A stretch of 12,274 bases of DNA from Bacilli bacterium. GTDB lineage: Bacteria > Bacillota_I > Bacilli_A > RF39 > UBA660. Position 1 is the stretch's first letter, and each line of letters begins with the position of its first letter. The position numbers and the translations under genes were made by a program. This document shows, piece by piece, positions 6,562-12,268 of this stretch. The DNA lies in assembly GCA_028703035.1 (NCBI GenBank), contig JAQVNR010000042.1, forward strand, positions 1 through 12,274, given 5' to 3'. The notes under the pieces are model-generated. The model searched no databases. It was given only the letters and a program-made list of their open reading frames with translations, and was not told where the DNA came from.

Positions 6562-6567
6562 ATAACG

Positions 6568-6651
6568 TGGTGGAGGGACATGGATTTGAACCATGGAACC
6601 CGAAAGAACAGATTTACAGTCTGCCGCGTTTGACCACTTCGCTACCCCTCC
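6568..6651 (-). tRNA. tRNA-Tyr(GTA)
   Basis: A class II tRNA of 84 bases with an extended variable arm, anticodon loop CTGTAAA with GTA, acceptor GGAGGG/CCCTCC, discriminator A, encoded CCA. Confidence 0.95.
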
Positions 6652-6659
6652 ATACATTA

Positions 6660-6735
6660 TGGTGCCGACAGAGGGAGTCGAACCCCCAACCTACTGATTA
6701 CAAGTCAGTTGCGCTACCAGTTACGCTATGTCGGC
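6660..6735 (-). tRNA. tRNA-Thr(TGT)
   Basis: Acceptor GCCGACA/TGTCGGC, anticodon loop CTTGTAA with TGT, T arm GTTCGACTC, discriminator A, encoded CCA. Confidence 0.95.
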
Positions 6736-6740
6736 ATAAG

Positions 6741-6817
6741 TGGTGGGCGATGTAGGACTCGAACCTACGACCCCCTGCTTGTAAGGCAGGTGCTCTAACC
6801 AACTGAGCTAATCGCCC
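6741..6817 (-). tRNA. tRNA-Val(TAC)
   Basis: Acceptor GGGCGAT/ATCGCCC, anticodon loop CTTACAA with TAC, T arm GTTCGAGTC, discriminator A, encoded CCA. Confidence 0.95.
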
Positions 6818-6832
6818 AACATAATATAAACT

Positions 6833-6921
6833 TGGTGCCCGAGGCCGGACTTGAACCGGCACGAGGGTTAAATCTCGCAGGATTTTAAGTCCTGTGCGTC
6901 TACCTGTTCCGCCACTCGGGC
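6833..6921 (-). tRNA. tRNA-Leu(TAA)
   Basis: A class II tRNA of 89 bases with a long variable arm, anticodon loop CTTAAAA with TAA, acceptor GCCCGAG/CTCGGGC, discriminator A, encoded CCA. It is the first gene of cluster 2. Confidence 0.95.
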
Positions 6922-6931
6922 AGGCACTTTT

Positions 6932-6949
6932 GTCTTAAATATTTAAGAC
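6932..6949 (-). other. Perfect 18-bp palindrome at the predicted 5' end of the cluster 2 transcript
   Basis: GTCTTAAATATTTAAGAC is an exact palindrome directly downstream of the -10 element (6956-6961), so the transcript would begin at or beside it. It may be a leader hairpin or an operator overlapping the start point. Confidence 0.55.
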
Positions 6950-6955
6950 TATTAG

Positions 6956-6984
6956 AGTATAACCCATTTTTTAAGCTTTATCAA
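6956..6984 (-). promoter_or_regulatory. Promoter of tRNA cluster 2
   Basis: On the minus strand TTGATA (6979-6984), a 17-base spacer, TATACT (6956-6961). It is a strong sigma-A match placed 35 bases upstream of tRNA-Leu, just after the end of the S1-domain gene. Confidence 0.8.
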
Positions 6985-7010
6985 GTAGTTTTCAGCATTT
7001 TACTTAAATT

Positions 7011-7367
7011 TTACTTTTCATTTATATTTAGTTCTTCTAAAGTTTTGTTCGTCCAGATATCTAAGTTTTGTTCTAAAGGTAAAAATCCTTTTAATGATTC
7101 TTTAACTTTTTTATTAGAATCATTAATTCGATAATTAATATTTTTAATAGAAAGTTTCATTTGTTTTGTTTCTTTATTTATATCTAGTATATGGACATAA
7201 ATTACTTCGTCAAGTTTAATATAATTATTTATATCTGCAACAAAACCTTGTACTATTTCTGAAATATGCACAAGTCCGCTATAATCTTTATCAACTTTCA
7301 CAAAGAAACCATAATCCTCAATTCCAGAAACAATGCCTTGAACAATCTCACCTTTTTGATACTTCAT
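7011..7367 (-). CDS. S1-domain RNA-binding post-transcriptional regulator (CvfD/YugI type)
   Basis: This 118-residue protein has one N-terminal S1 RNA-binding fold: GEIVQGIVSGIEDYGFFVKV at residues 6-25, LVHISEI at about 32-38, then VIYVHILDINKETKQMKLSI. The C-terminal tail has GFLPLEQNLDIWTNKTLEEL, which fits the short tail pattern (GFxPLxxxLxxWIxxxL) of the Bacilli CvfD/YugI (general stress protein 13) group. These cytosolic proteins bind RNA or ribosomes and modulate translation under stress. The length fits the family. Start: ATG at 7365-7367 with GGTGA upstream on the minus strand. The gene is divergent from the NifU-like gene and lies just upstream of tRNA cluster 2. I see no clear terminator between its stop and the tRNA promoter, so some readthrough into the tRNAs is possible. 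Confidence 0.85.
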   Translation of the reverse strand: MKYQKGEIVQGIVSGIEDYGFFVKVDKDYSGLVHISEIVQGFVADINNYIKLDEVIYVHILDINKETKQMKLSIKNINYRINDSNKKVKESLKGFLPLEQNLDIWTNKTLEELNINEK

Positions 7368-7388
7368 AAATTCACCAGCCTACAACTA

Positions 7389-7397
7389 ATTATAGCA
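7389..7397 (-). promoter_or_regulatory. Extended -10 promoter of the S1-domain gene
   Basis: Minus-strand TGCTATAAT, a TG-extended -10 at 7389-7397. The -35 is weak (GTAAAT at 17 bases), as is usual for extended -10 promoters. It lies back to back with the NifU promoter. Confidence 0.55.
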
Positions 7398-7403
7398 TAG
7401 ACC

Positions 7404-7432
7404 TTTACTAAATTTACAATTTTAGATATAAT
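7404..7432 (+). promoter_or_regulatory. Promoter of the NifU-like gene
   Basis: TTTACT (7404-7409), a 17-base spacer, TATAAT (7427-7432). The predicted transcription start, about 7439-7440, falls at the Shine-Dalgarno, which implies a very short leader. Confidence 0.6.
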
Positions 7433-7449
7433 TTAATTAGGTGATTATT

Positions 7450-7674
7450 TTGGAAGAAAAAATTAAGAAAGTTTTAAATCAATTTCGCCCTTATTTGAAT
7501 AGTGATGGCGGAGATTTAGAATTTATTAAGTATGAAGATGGAATAGTATTTATCAAACTTATAGGAGCATGTGAGTCTTGTCCATACAAAAACGAAACAA
7601 TAAAAGATGGAATATTAAGATTTTTACAAGAAGAATTTTCAGAAGTAAGGGATGTAATCAATGTCGAATTATAA
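7450..7674 (+). CDS. NifU-like C-terminal-domain Fe-S scaffold protein (YutI type)
   Basis: A 74-residue single-domain NifU/Nfu protein: VLNQFRPYLNSDGGDLEFIK followed by GACESCPYKNETIKDGI. The DGGDxEF motif and the CxxC pair (Cys41 and Cys44) are the hallmarks; the two cysteines bind a shared [4Fe-4S] cluster that is passed to apo-proteins in the cytosol. I place the start at TTG 7450, because AGGTGA (7439-7444) is a good Shine-Dalgarno 5 bases upstream. GTG at 7441 is in frame but overlaps that Shine-Dalgarno and sits almost at the predicted transcript start, so it would be leaderless. The stop overlaps the converging stop of the yutH-like gene by 6 bases. The neighbour order matches yutI-yutH of Bacillus. 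Confidence 0.88.
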   Translation: MEEKIKKVLNQFRPYLNSDGGDLEFIKYEDGIVFIKLIGACESCPYKNETIKDGILRFLQEEFSEVRDVINVEL

Positions 7675-8544
7675 TTCTTTTTTAAGCCAATTTATATTAA
7701 TTATTTTATAATTAATTGACATTTCCATATAGATTTGTTTTAAAAATATTTCATAATCCTTTTGTCTATCTATAATTGATAGAAGTTCAGTTTCACTGTA
7801 GTCATTTAAAATAATTTCATCAAAGAGATCAAAATAATATGAAGGATATAATAAACGTGCTAATAATAAATTTGCAGTTAAATCTGTCAAAAATAAAGTT
7901 TTAATATAATCCACATAATAATTATTATCTCTTTTTTCTAAAAAGAAAGAGCTTTTTATGTACTCAGCAATATCTCTAATTGTAACATCAATTAACATAT
8001 TATTTGGATTATAATATTCTCCCTTAATTACTGGCACATGCATTCTATAATGCTGGATACTACACTCACCACTAACATTTTTTTCATAAATACCAGCTAT
8101 ATACACAGCGTTTTCAGCAAGTCCTATATAATAATAAACACTATGAAGGACTAGCTTTTTGTCTTGGGCCAGCTCATTTATCTGAATCTCATAATAATCT
8201 ATTCTTTCGCTCCACATTTTGCTCCAATTAATATTATAATTGACAGGAATAAAAAACTGTTCATCAAATCTTAAAACATCACTAGCCTTACAATTTATTA
8301 TAAATAATATATATTCTTTATTGTTATGATGAGTAACAAGATTGTTATCTTTATTGTAAACAATAATATAATTATTAATACCATTTTGCATTAATAATTC
8401 ATAAATATTTAATATATACTTTTGATTTGTTTTTAATTCAACTAATAAATAACTTGAATTACTATTTTCAAAGTAAAAACCTCCATACATTTTATTTATG
8501 GTTTTAGGATAAAAATCATAATAATAATTAATTATATTTTCCAT
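7669..8544 (-). CDS. yutH: YutH-like spore coat-associated protein family member
   Basis: The 291-residue product has the central sequence SVYYYIGLAENAVYIAG, the later RDIAEYIKSSFF, and LLLARLLYPSYYFDLFDEI. These resemble the CotS-related protein YutH (family pattern YYxGLAENAI, then RDLAEWI, then RLLFPxxYF). CotS/YutH proteins have a degenerate kinase-like fold, and in B. subtilis YutH is a coat-associated sporulation protein. Supporting context: it sits beside the NifU-like yutI homologue, as in Bacillus. It is shorter than the Bacillus protein (about 340 residues as I recall), and a catalytic HxD..D kinase signature is not visible. It has no signal peptide or membrane segment. The ATG (8542-8544) has no Shine-Dalgarno and follows an intrinsic terminator closely. 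Sequence similarity was judged by eye; a spore role in this organism is not established. Confidence 0.6.
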   Translation of the reverse strand: MENIINYYYDFYPKTINKMYGGFYFENSNSSYLLVELKTNQKYILNIYELLMQNGINNYIIVYNKDNNLVTHHNNKEYILFIINCKASDVLRFDEQFFIPVNYNINWSKMWSERIDYYEIQINELAQDKKLVLHSVYYYIGLAENAVYIAGIYEKNVSGECSIQHYRMHVPVIKGEYYNPNNMLIDVTIRDIAEYIKSSFFLEKRDNNYYVDYIKTLFLTDLTANLLLARLLYPSYYFDLFDEIILNDYSETELLSIIDRQKDYEIFLKQIYMEMSINYKIININWLKKEL

Positions 8545-8549
8545 ATTAA

Positions 8550-8557
8550 ATCATATG
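8550..8557 (-). promoter_or_regulatory. CATATGAT -10-like element before the YutH-like gene
   Basis: Minus-strand CATATGAT, then TTAAT, then ATG. It resembles a sigma-E -10 (CATACAHT). A weaker TTATATA lies 13 bases upstream, inside the terminator hairpin. The same arrangement occurs before the YunB-like gene. Confidence 0.35.
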
Positions 8558-8585
8558 AAAAAAACCTAAGTATATAACTTAGGTT
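8558..8585 (-). terminator. Intrinsic terminator overlapping the stop of the 169-residue ORF
   Basis: AACCTAAGT (8563-8571) pairs with ACTTAGGTT (8577-8585) across a 5-base loop. On the minus strand it is followed by seven T ending at 8558. The TAA stop of the upstream gene lies at the stem base. Confidence 0.8.
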
Positions 8586-9093
8586 ATAGATTCGGTCCTT
8601 GCATCGAATCAAATATATTTTGATTTGATGCAAAAGGTTGTATTTCTTGATTTATAGTTTCTTGACCTAATTGATTATTATTTACAACCTCAGTTGCTAT
8701 ATCTTGTTGAATAGGTTCTTTTTCAAGTTCTGAAGTAGGCATTAATTTTACTACTTTTGCACTGACACTATCTAAAATATCCATTGCTTTTGCAACCTCA
8801 TTGATAATTTCTAAATAAACAGCATTATCCTGGGTTTTATTTTCAAAATTTTGTGATAAAAGTTCGGCATTGGTTAAAGAATTAGCATTTATATTTTTTT
8901 GATTTTGTAATTCATTATAGGCATTCATCCCTGCTGGACTAATCTCTACAGTATCTTGTGGCATAACAGACTCATCAGAAATCGTTTGTTTTTTATTTCT
9001 TAAATTTTCTTCGCGTTTTTGTTGAAAAGTTTCTTTTTTTGCTAAGTCTATAGCAATTATATTTTGAACCCCACTTATTAATTGTGTTTTCAT
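8584..9093 (-). CDS. Unknown Gln/Asn-rich, probably disordered 169-residue protein
   Basis: I do not recognise a family. The sequence is rich in Gln, Asn, Glu and Ser. A basic N-terminal stretch (AKKETFQQKREENLRNKKQT) leads into MPQDTVEISPAGMNAYNEL. The TVEISPAGxxAY phrase recalls short segments in flagellar or motility-related proteins (DxVEIS), but that is weak. A helical segment follows at about 95-115 (LEIINEVAKAMDILDSVSAK). No signal peptide or membrane segment is visible. The gene starts 1 base after the stop of the DUF1292-like gene; its Shine-Dalgarno (GGGGAT) is inside that gene, so the two are translationally coupled. A terminator closes the unit. Confidence 0.7.
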   Translation of the reverse strand: MKTQLISGVQNIIAIDLAKKETFQQKREENLRNKKQTISDESVMPQDTVEISPAGMNAYNELQNQKNINANSLTNAELLSQNFENKTQDNAVYLEIINEVAKAMDILDSVSAKVVKLMPTSELEKEPIQQDIATEVVNNNQLGQETINQEIQPFASNQNIFDSMQGPNL

Positions 9094-9094
9094 A

Positions 9095-9388
9095 TTAACT
9101 ATCCCCTATCTCTAGATATTTTATATTTATATCATTACTACCAGTTAGTATTGACTTCATGATGTTTTTCAAACTAATCCATTCTTCATCAGACATTTTA
9201 TCTGAAACGTTAAAATTTGTCCCCTCAGAAATTATTTCTGTAACATACATTTTAATCAAATTATTTTCAACTACTTCATTTTTTGTATAAAATAAATAGT
9301 TTTTCCCAGTACTCAACATCTTAAAATAAGTTATTATTTCAACATTTTCGACTTCCCCACTCGGTAACTTAATATCTACATATTCCAT
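9095..9388 (-). CDS. DUF1292-like small protein
   Basis: The 97-residue product reads VDIKLPSGEVENVEIITYFK, then STGKNYLFYTKNEV, then MYVTEIISEG, then MSDEEWISLKNIMKSIL. The layout (polar beta-rich core, GKxYLxYT, closing EEW-helix) fits the Bacillota DUF1292 group (YrzB-like), whose role is unknown. It should be cytosolic. The ATG (9386-9388) has GAGG 7 bases upstream. It is the first gene of a two-gene operon with the following unknown ORF and has its own promoter whose -35 abuts the stop codon of yutD. Confidence 0.6.
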   Translation of the reverse strand: MEYVDIKLPSGEVENVEIITYFKMLSTGKNYLFYTKNEVVENNLIKMYVTEIISEGTNFNVSDKMSDEEWISLKNIMKSILTGSNDINIKYLEIGDS

Positions 9389-9413
9389 TCTTTGACCTCA
9401 CTATTCTTTGTTA

Positions 9414-9442
9414 ATCATATCATAAAAAAAAAGCATATTCAA
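9414..9442 (-). promoter_or_regulatory. Promoter of the DUF1292-like operon
   Basis: On the minus strand TTGAAT (9437-9442), a 17-base spacer containing nine consecutive T, TATGAT (9414-9419). The -35 directly follows the yutD stop codon (9443-9445). Confidence 0.7.
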
Positions 9443-9721
9443 TCACTTTTTTTCTAAAATAAAATAGCGGCAATTATATGCACAATTATTTTTAAGATAA
9501 TTATCAAGATGTTTATAATTATTGAACTCGCGACTATTTTTATTACCCTCTTTGTAAAATCCTTTTAATCTAAGTTTACCATAAGCCCAGTCGCCAACAA
9601 TATAATCAAAAGCTTCAAAATATTCAGTATATCTTTTTTGAACTTCTTCTAAATTATAACCTTCGCGATAATTTTTTATAACGGTAAATTTTTTTTCATC
9701 ATATAATATTTCAGTTTCCAT
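9443..9721 (-). CDS. yutD: YutD family protein (DUF1027)
   Basis: This 92-residue protein carries the family signature AFDYIVGDWAYGKLRLKGFY at about residues 36-55, followed by the C-terminal LDNYLKNNCAYNCRYFILEK. The length matches the family (about 90-105). YutD is a small conserved protein of Bacilli; its function is poorly defined and I claim none. It is cytosolic by sequence. Start: ATG at 9719-9721 with AAGGAGA upstream. The stop codon of the preceding gene (9723-9725) lies 1 base away, so it is coupled to that membrane protein. It ends in TGA, which supports the standard genetic code. Its place between the YutH-like and YunB-like genes agrees with the Bacillus order. Confidence 0.88.
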   Translation of the reverse strand: METEILYDEKKFTVIKNYREGYNLEEVQKRYTEYFEAFDYIVGDWAYGKLRLKGFYKEGNKNSREFNNYKHLDNYLKNNCAYNCRYFILEKK

Positions 9722-9722
9722 G

Positions 9723-10514
9723 TTATCTCCTTAAGAACCAAAAAGCAATAAGTAAGCCTATCATAATTTCAGTAACTATAATACTTAATAGTACCATTGT
9801 ATCAACAAAACCACTGCCACTTGTTAAAATTAATTTTTTAGGGTCAAACTTTGCAATTCCCCCCTCAGAGTCATTTGTTTCTTCACTTGTTATTTTATCA
9901 TTAATTTCTTCGATTTTCAAATTAGAAAGTTGTTTCACTTCATTAATTGATAAACCGTATTTTATATATATATCAATAGATAATAAATTGGGTAAAATTT
10001 CTTCAAATATCAATCCTTTATTAAATTGACTTTTCTTTCTCTTCCACAACTTAGATATTAGAAATTGATCTTTATTTGTTAATTCATTAATTATTATTAG
10101 TTCTTTATTTGTTGGATTGAAAAAACTATCAAAAACCTCTATATCTTCTATATTTATTGGATGATTTATGCTTTTAGTCATTATCATATTTATTAATAAT
10201 TTACTTATTTTAATCGTTATGTCATTTTTAGGAAAACTAGTTGAACTATTAAGCCAAATATCATATTCTTCCATATATTTAATAAATAAATTTGCTTGAT
10301 CTTCTTTAATACCAAATATCTGAAGATTAATAATGAAACTTTTTTCTTTTCCTAATTTAAAAGGATTAATTATATTAATTTCGCCATAAATTTGGACTAA
10401 AATTTTAACAACATAAAATTCAAACAAATTAACTTTATTTATTTGTTTGTTATTTATAAAATTTAAATAATTCGTTATGCCATTTTGGATAGCTTTATTA
10501 ATAAATATTTCCAT
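9723..10514 (-). CDS. Unknown 263-residue protein with C-terminal membrane anchor
   Basis: I chose ATG 10514 because AGAAAGG (10520-10526) is a proper Shine-Dalgarno; the upstream ATG at 10541 adds nine residues without one. The body (residues about 1-200) is a Lys/Ile/Asn-rich, mostly helical cytosolic domain that I do not recognise. A polar linker (EETNDSEGGIAKFDPK) leads to one hydrophobic segment near the end (VLLSIIVTEIMIGLLIAFWF) capped by LRR, so the protein is probably tail-anchored with the bulk inside the cell. It overlaps the yutD ribosome site and is coupled to it. TATAAT at 10527-10532 may be a -10 but no -35 is clear. It follows the YunB-like gene by 59 bases. It could be a lineage-specific partner of YutD; that is inference. 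Confidence 0.75.
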   Translation of the reverse strand: MEIFINKAIQNGITNYLNFINNKQINKVNLFEFYVVKILVQIYGEINIINPFKLGKEKSFIINLQIFGIKEDQANLFIKYMEEYDIWLNSSTSFPKNDITIKISKLLINMIMTKSINHPINIEDIEVFDSFFNPTNKELIIINELTNKDQFLISKLWKRKKSQFNKGLIFEEILPNLLSIDIYIKYGLSINEVKQLSNLKIEEINDKITSEETNDSEGGIAKFDPKKLILTSGSGFVDTMVLLSIIVTEIMIGLLIAFWFLRR

Positions 10515-10573
10515 AAAAGCCTTTCTATTATATAGTAGCACAACTTATTTATTTTATCTATTTTCTATATCTT

Positions 10574-11290
10574 CTACTTTACATTAAATAGTGAACTATT
10601 ACTTTCTAAAACACCATTATAAAAACTAGGGATTTTACCTTGAATTACCTTTGATGCAACTAAAACCTCAAACTCTAATTCAATTTTTTCCGACACTGAC
10701 GGATATAAAAAACTTTCAATAAGATAAAATTTTATATATAAATTTATCAATACTGTATTTATTCCATAGCTACTAATCCTTGTATATACATCACCAACAA
10801 TACTTTCAAGTAGGTTTATTTTTACATAAATCTTAGGTCCTAAATTCATTAAAAGGGCATTATTAGTATAAGCATAATACGGTATTTTCACTACTAAATT
10901 ATCCCCAATAGTAGTAGCGTTGCTAGGAACAAGTCCACTTTTTAAATTAATTACTTCTTTTTCAATATCATCTTTTATATCTATTAATGCTTTATAAGCT
11001 TTATCTAGCTTAAAATCAACATCAGTTATTTCGTCTTTATCATTTTTTATAATAATAATTAAATCTTCTGCAGCAATTTGTTTTAATTTTTCTTTAGCTA
11101 AATTCTTAGTGACGATATTAATAGTAATTTCTTCAATTTCTTTTTTTGTCGAAGTAATAAGAGATTCATTTAATTTTTTACTAAAAACAGCAAATAAAAA
11201 AATAGTATTTATTATTATTAAAAGCGCTATTAATAGTATTAGTCTACTTAGTTTAAATTGCCATTTTTTTTTATATTTTAATCTTCTCAT
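10574..11290 (-). CDS. yunB: YunB-like sporulation protein
   Basis: The 238-residue product has a basic N-terminus (MRRLKYKKKWQFKLSR) and then one membrane helix (LILLIALLIIINTIFLFAVF, about 17-36), so most of it should lie outside the membrane. The rest matches the YunB layout: AAEDLIIIIKNDKDEIT with DVDFKLDKAYKAL, a middle LKSGLVPSNATTIG, and the C-terminal SSYGINTVLINLYIKFYLIE, ELEFEVLVASKVIQGKIPSFY (family pattern SxGINQxxxxIYL, then PIAEtvIVGdVPxxY). In B. subtilis YunB (about 250 residues) is a mother-cell, sigma-E-dependent protein needed for normal spores. The ATG (11288-11290) has no Shine-Dalgarno and lies right after a terminator. Identification is by eye and by synteny with yutH/yutI; a sporulation role here is unproven. 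Confidence 0.75.
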   Translation of the reverse strand: MRRLKYKKKWQFKLSRLILLIALLIIINTIFLFAVFSKKLNESLITSTKKEIEEITINIVTKNLAKEKLKQIAAEDLIIIIKNDKDEITDVDFKLDKAYKALIDIKDDIEKEVINLKSGLVPSNATTIGDNLVVKIPYYAYTNNALLMNLGPKIYVKINLLESIVGDVYTRISSYGINTVLINLYIKFYLIESFLYPSVSEKIELEFEVLVASKVIQGKIPSFYNGVLESNSSLFNVK

Positions 11291-11295
11291 ATTAA

Positions 11296-11324
11296 TATAT
11301 ATGAAAAATAAAAGAGCTATATTA
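11296..11324 (-). promoter_or_regulatory. Candidate sigma-E-like promoter of the YunB-like gene
   Basis: On the minus strand TAATATA (11318-11324), a 14-base spacer, CATATATA (11296-11303), then TTAAT and ATG. This fits sigma-E (KMATATT, 14-15 bases, CATACAHT) at 6/7 and 6/8 positions. The sequence is so AT-rich that chance is a real alternative. If real, the mRNA would be leaderless. Confidence 0.35.
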
Positions 11325-11333
11325 AAATAGCTC
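11304..11333 (-). terminator. Intrinsic terminator at the end of the tail-anchored protein gene
   Basis: GAGCTAT (11314-11320) pairs with ATAGCTC (11327-11333) across 6 bases; on the minus strand TTTTATTTTT follows. The stop codon of the upstream gene (11322-11324) is in the loop. Confidence 0.8.
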
Positions 11334-12071
11334 CCAATTTAAGTATTTATTTAGCATAAAAATTGCTACTGATATTAAAACAAGGATAAAAATTACGATT
11401 AAAAACTTAATTAAAAATGAATTCGATTTGATATCTTTTTGAATATCAGAAAAATCTTCATAATCTTTTTCAGTGACTGCTAAGTTACCAGTATAAAAAG
11501 AATTTTCTAACACTTTTGGAGATTCCATTTCTTCAGTGTTTTCTAAATTAAGTAAATTTACTGCATCTTTACTAGCTTTTTCTTGATTTTCCAATTCTAA
11601 TTTAGTAATTGTATTAATCAAGGTCATTAGTTCATTTTCATCCGCTTGTTTTTCTGTTGATTTTTCAGACTCTAAATTTAATTTTTGTAATATTTCAAAA
11701 TTAGTATTACGCAGTTTTTTTAGACGTTCAATATTATAATCAACATTTTGCTGGCTTTTAGCTTTTGCTAAAATCTCATTAATATCATATTCCTTAGTAT
11801 CAATTTTTTCTAATGGAACTTCTTCTTCAACCATATCTATAGCAATTGACTTCCTTTTAGGTGCATTATCTCGATATTTTTTATCTAAAATTTCCCTAAT
11901 TTGGTCAACATCGATATTTTTATCCGCTGTTCCTAGTACAGAAACATTCGAGTTCAAATCCATTTTATTATAGTCATCAAATTCATTATTAACATATAAA
12001 TCTTTATTAAGTTCTGTTCTACTTTTTAACTCTGGCTTTTCTATTCCGTATTTATCCATTCGCGAACCCAT
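11322..12071 (-). CDS. Unknown tail-anchored protein with acidic helical body
   Basis: I place the start at ATG 12071 because GGGTGG (12076-12081) is its ribosome site; the upstream GTG at 12083 overlaps that site. The 249-residue product starts MGSRMDKYGIEKPELKSRTE and then has a long charged, low-complexity body with probable coiled coil (about 100-170, NIERLKKLRNTNFEILQKL and LMTLINTITKLELENQEKAS). One strong membrane helix lies at the C-terminus (FLIKFLIVIFILVLISVAIF) followed by a short tail, so it is probably tail-anchored with the body in the cytosol. I do not recognise the family. The S-R-M-D-K-Y opening followed by R-T-x-x-N-K-x-L-Y looks like a short N-terminal motif. It is a single-gene unit with its own promoter and terminator. 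Confidence 0.8.
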   Translation of the reverse strand: MGSRMDKYGIEKPELKSRTELNKDLYVNNEFDDYNKMDLNSNVSVLGTADKNIDVDQIREILDKKYRDNAPKRKSIAIDMVEEEVPLEKIDTKEYDINEILAKAKSQQNVDYNIERLKKLRNTNFEILQKLNLESEKSTEKQADENELMTLINTITKLELENQEKASKDAVNLLNLENTEEMESPKVLENSFYTGNLAVTEKDYEDFSDIQKDIKSNSFLIKFLIVIFILVLISVAIFMLNKYLNWELF

Positions 12072-12092
12072 AATACCACCCACTTTAAAATA

Positions 12093-12101
12093 ATAATATC
12101 A
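12093..12101 (-). promoter_or_regulatory. Extended -10 promoter of the tail-anchored protein gene
   Basis: Minus-strand TGATATTAT (12093-12101) is a TG-extended -10. The predicted start is about 15 bases before the ATG. No good -35 is seen at 17 bases (TTCCAA). Confidence 0.45.
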
Positions 12102-12153
12102 CAAAATGTAAACTTTTGGAATATTACTTGCTCTATAAATGATAAACTGTGAC

Positions 12154-12268
12154 TTTTAAGTGAAAATGTTACATAAAATAAGTTTAATTTTTAAGTGAAA
12201 ATGTTACATATGAAAATTGATAAAAAAATCAATTTTTATTTTGGCGATTTTAAGTGAAAATGTTACAT
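12154..12268 (+). repeat. Three 21-bp direct repeats resembling IS21-family multiple end repeats
   Basis: The unit TTTTAAGTG-AAAATGTTACAT occurs exactly at 12154-12174, 12189-12209 and 12248-12268 (start-to-start 35 and 59 bases). Read on the minus strand each begins (A)TGTAACATTTTCACTT. Several irregularly spaced copies that begin TG and end CA are typical of the ends of IS21-family elements. A 9-bp hairpin (AAAATTGAT 12213-12221, ATCAATTTT 12228-12236) lies between copies 2 and 3. On the + strand the units end in CA, so an element would have to lie to the left, where there is only a chromosomal gene; they may therefore be a solo end, a non-autonomous element or protein-binding iterons. Confidence 0.6.

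Noticed and set aside
6567..6755. A 62-codon + strand frame
   Set aside because: It runs antisense through tRNA-Tyr, tRNA-Thr and part of tRNA-Val.
7696..7716. Terminator for the NifU-like gene (9-bp AT-only palindrome)
   Set aside because: The stem has no G-C pair, lies within the coding part of the YutH-like gene and has no T-tract.
9443..9445. TGA read as Trp (Mollicute code)
   Set aside because: YutD ends at its usual place at this TGA, and other genes in the window use TGG for Trp, so the standard code fits.
11109..11330. A 73-codon hydrophobic + strand frame
   Set aside because: It is antisense to the membrane helix and N-terminus of the YunB-like gene; the hydrophobicity is a shadow.
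12154..12268. CRISPR array
   Set aside because: Only three copies with unequal spacers of 14 and 38 bases, no internal dyad typical of repeats and no cas genes in view.
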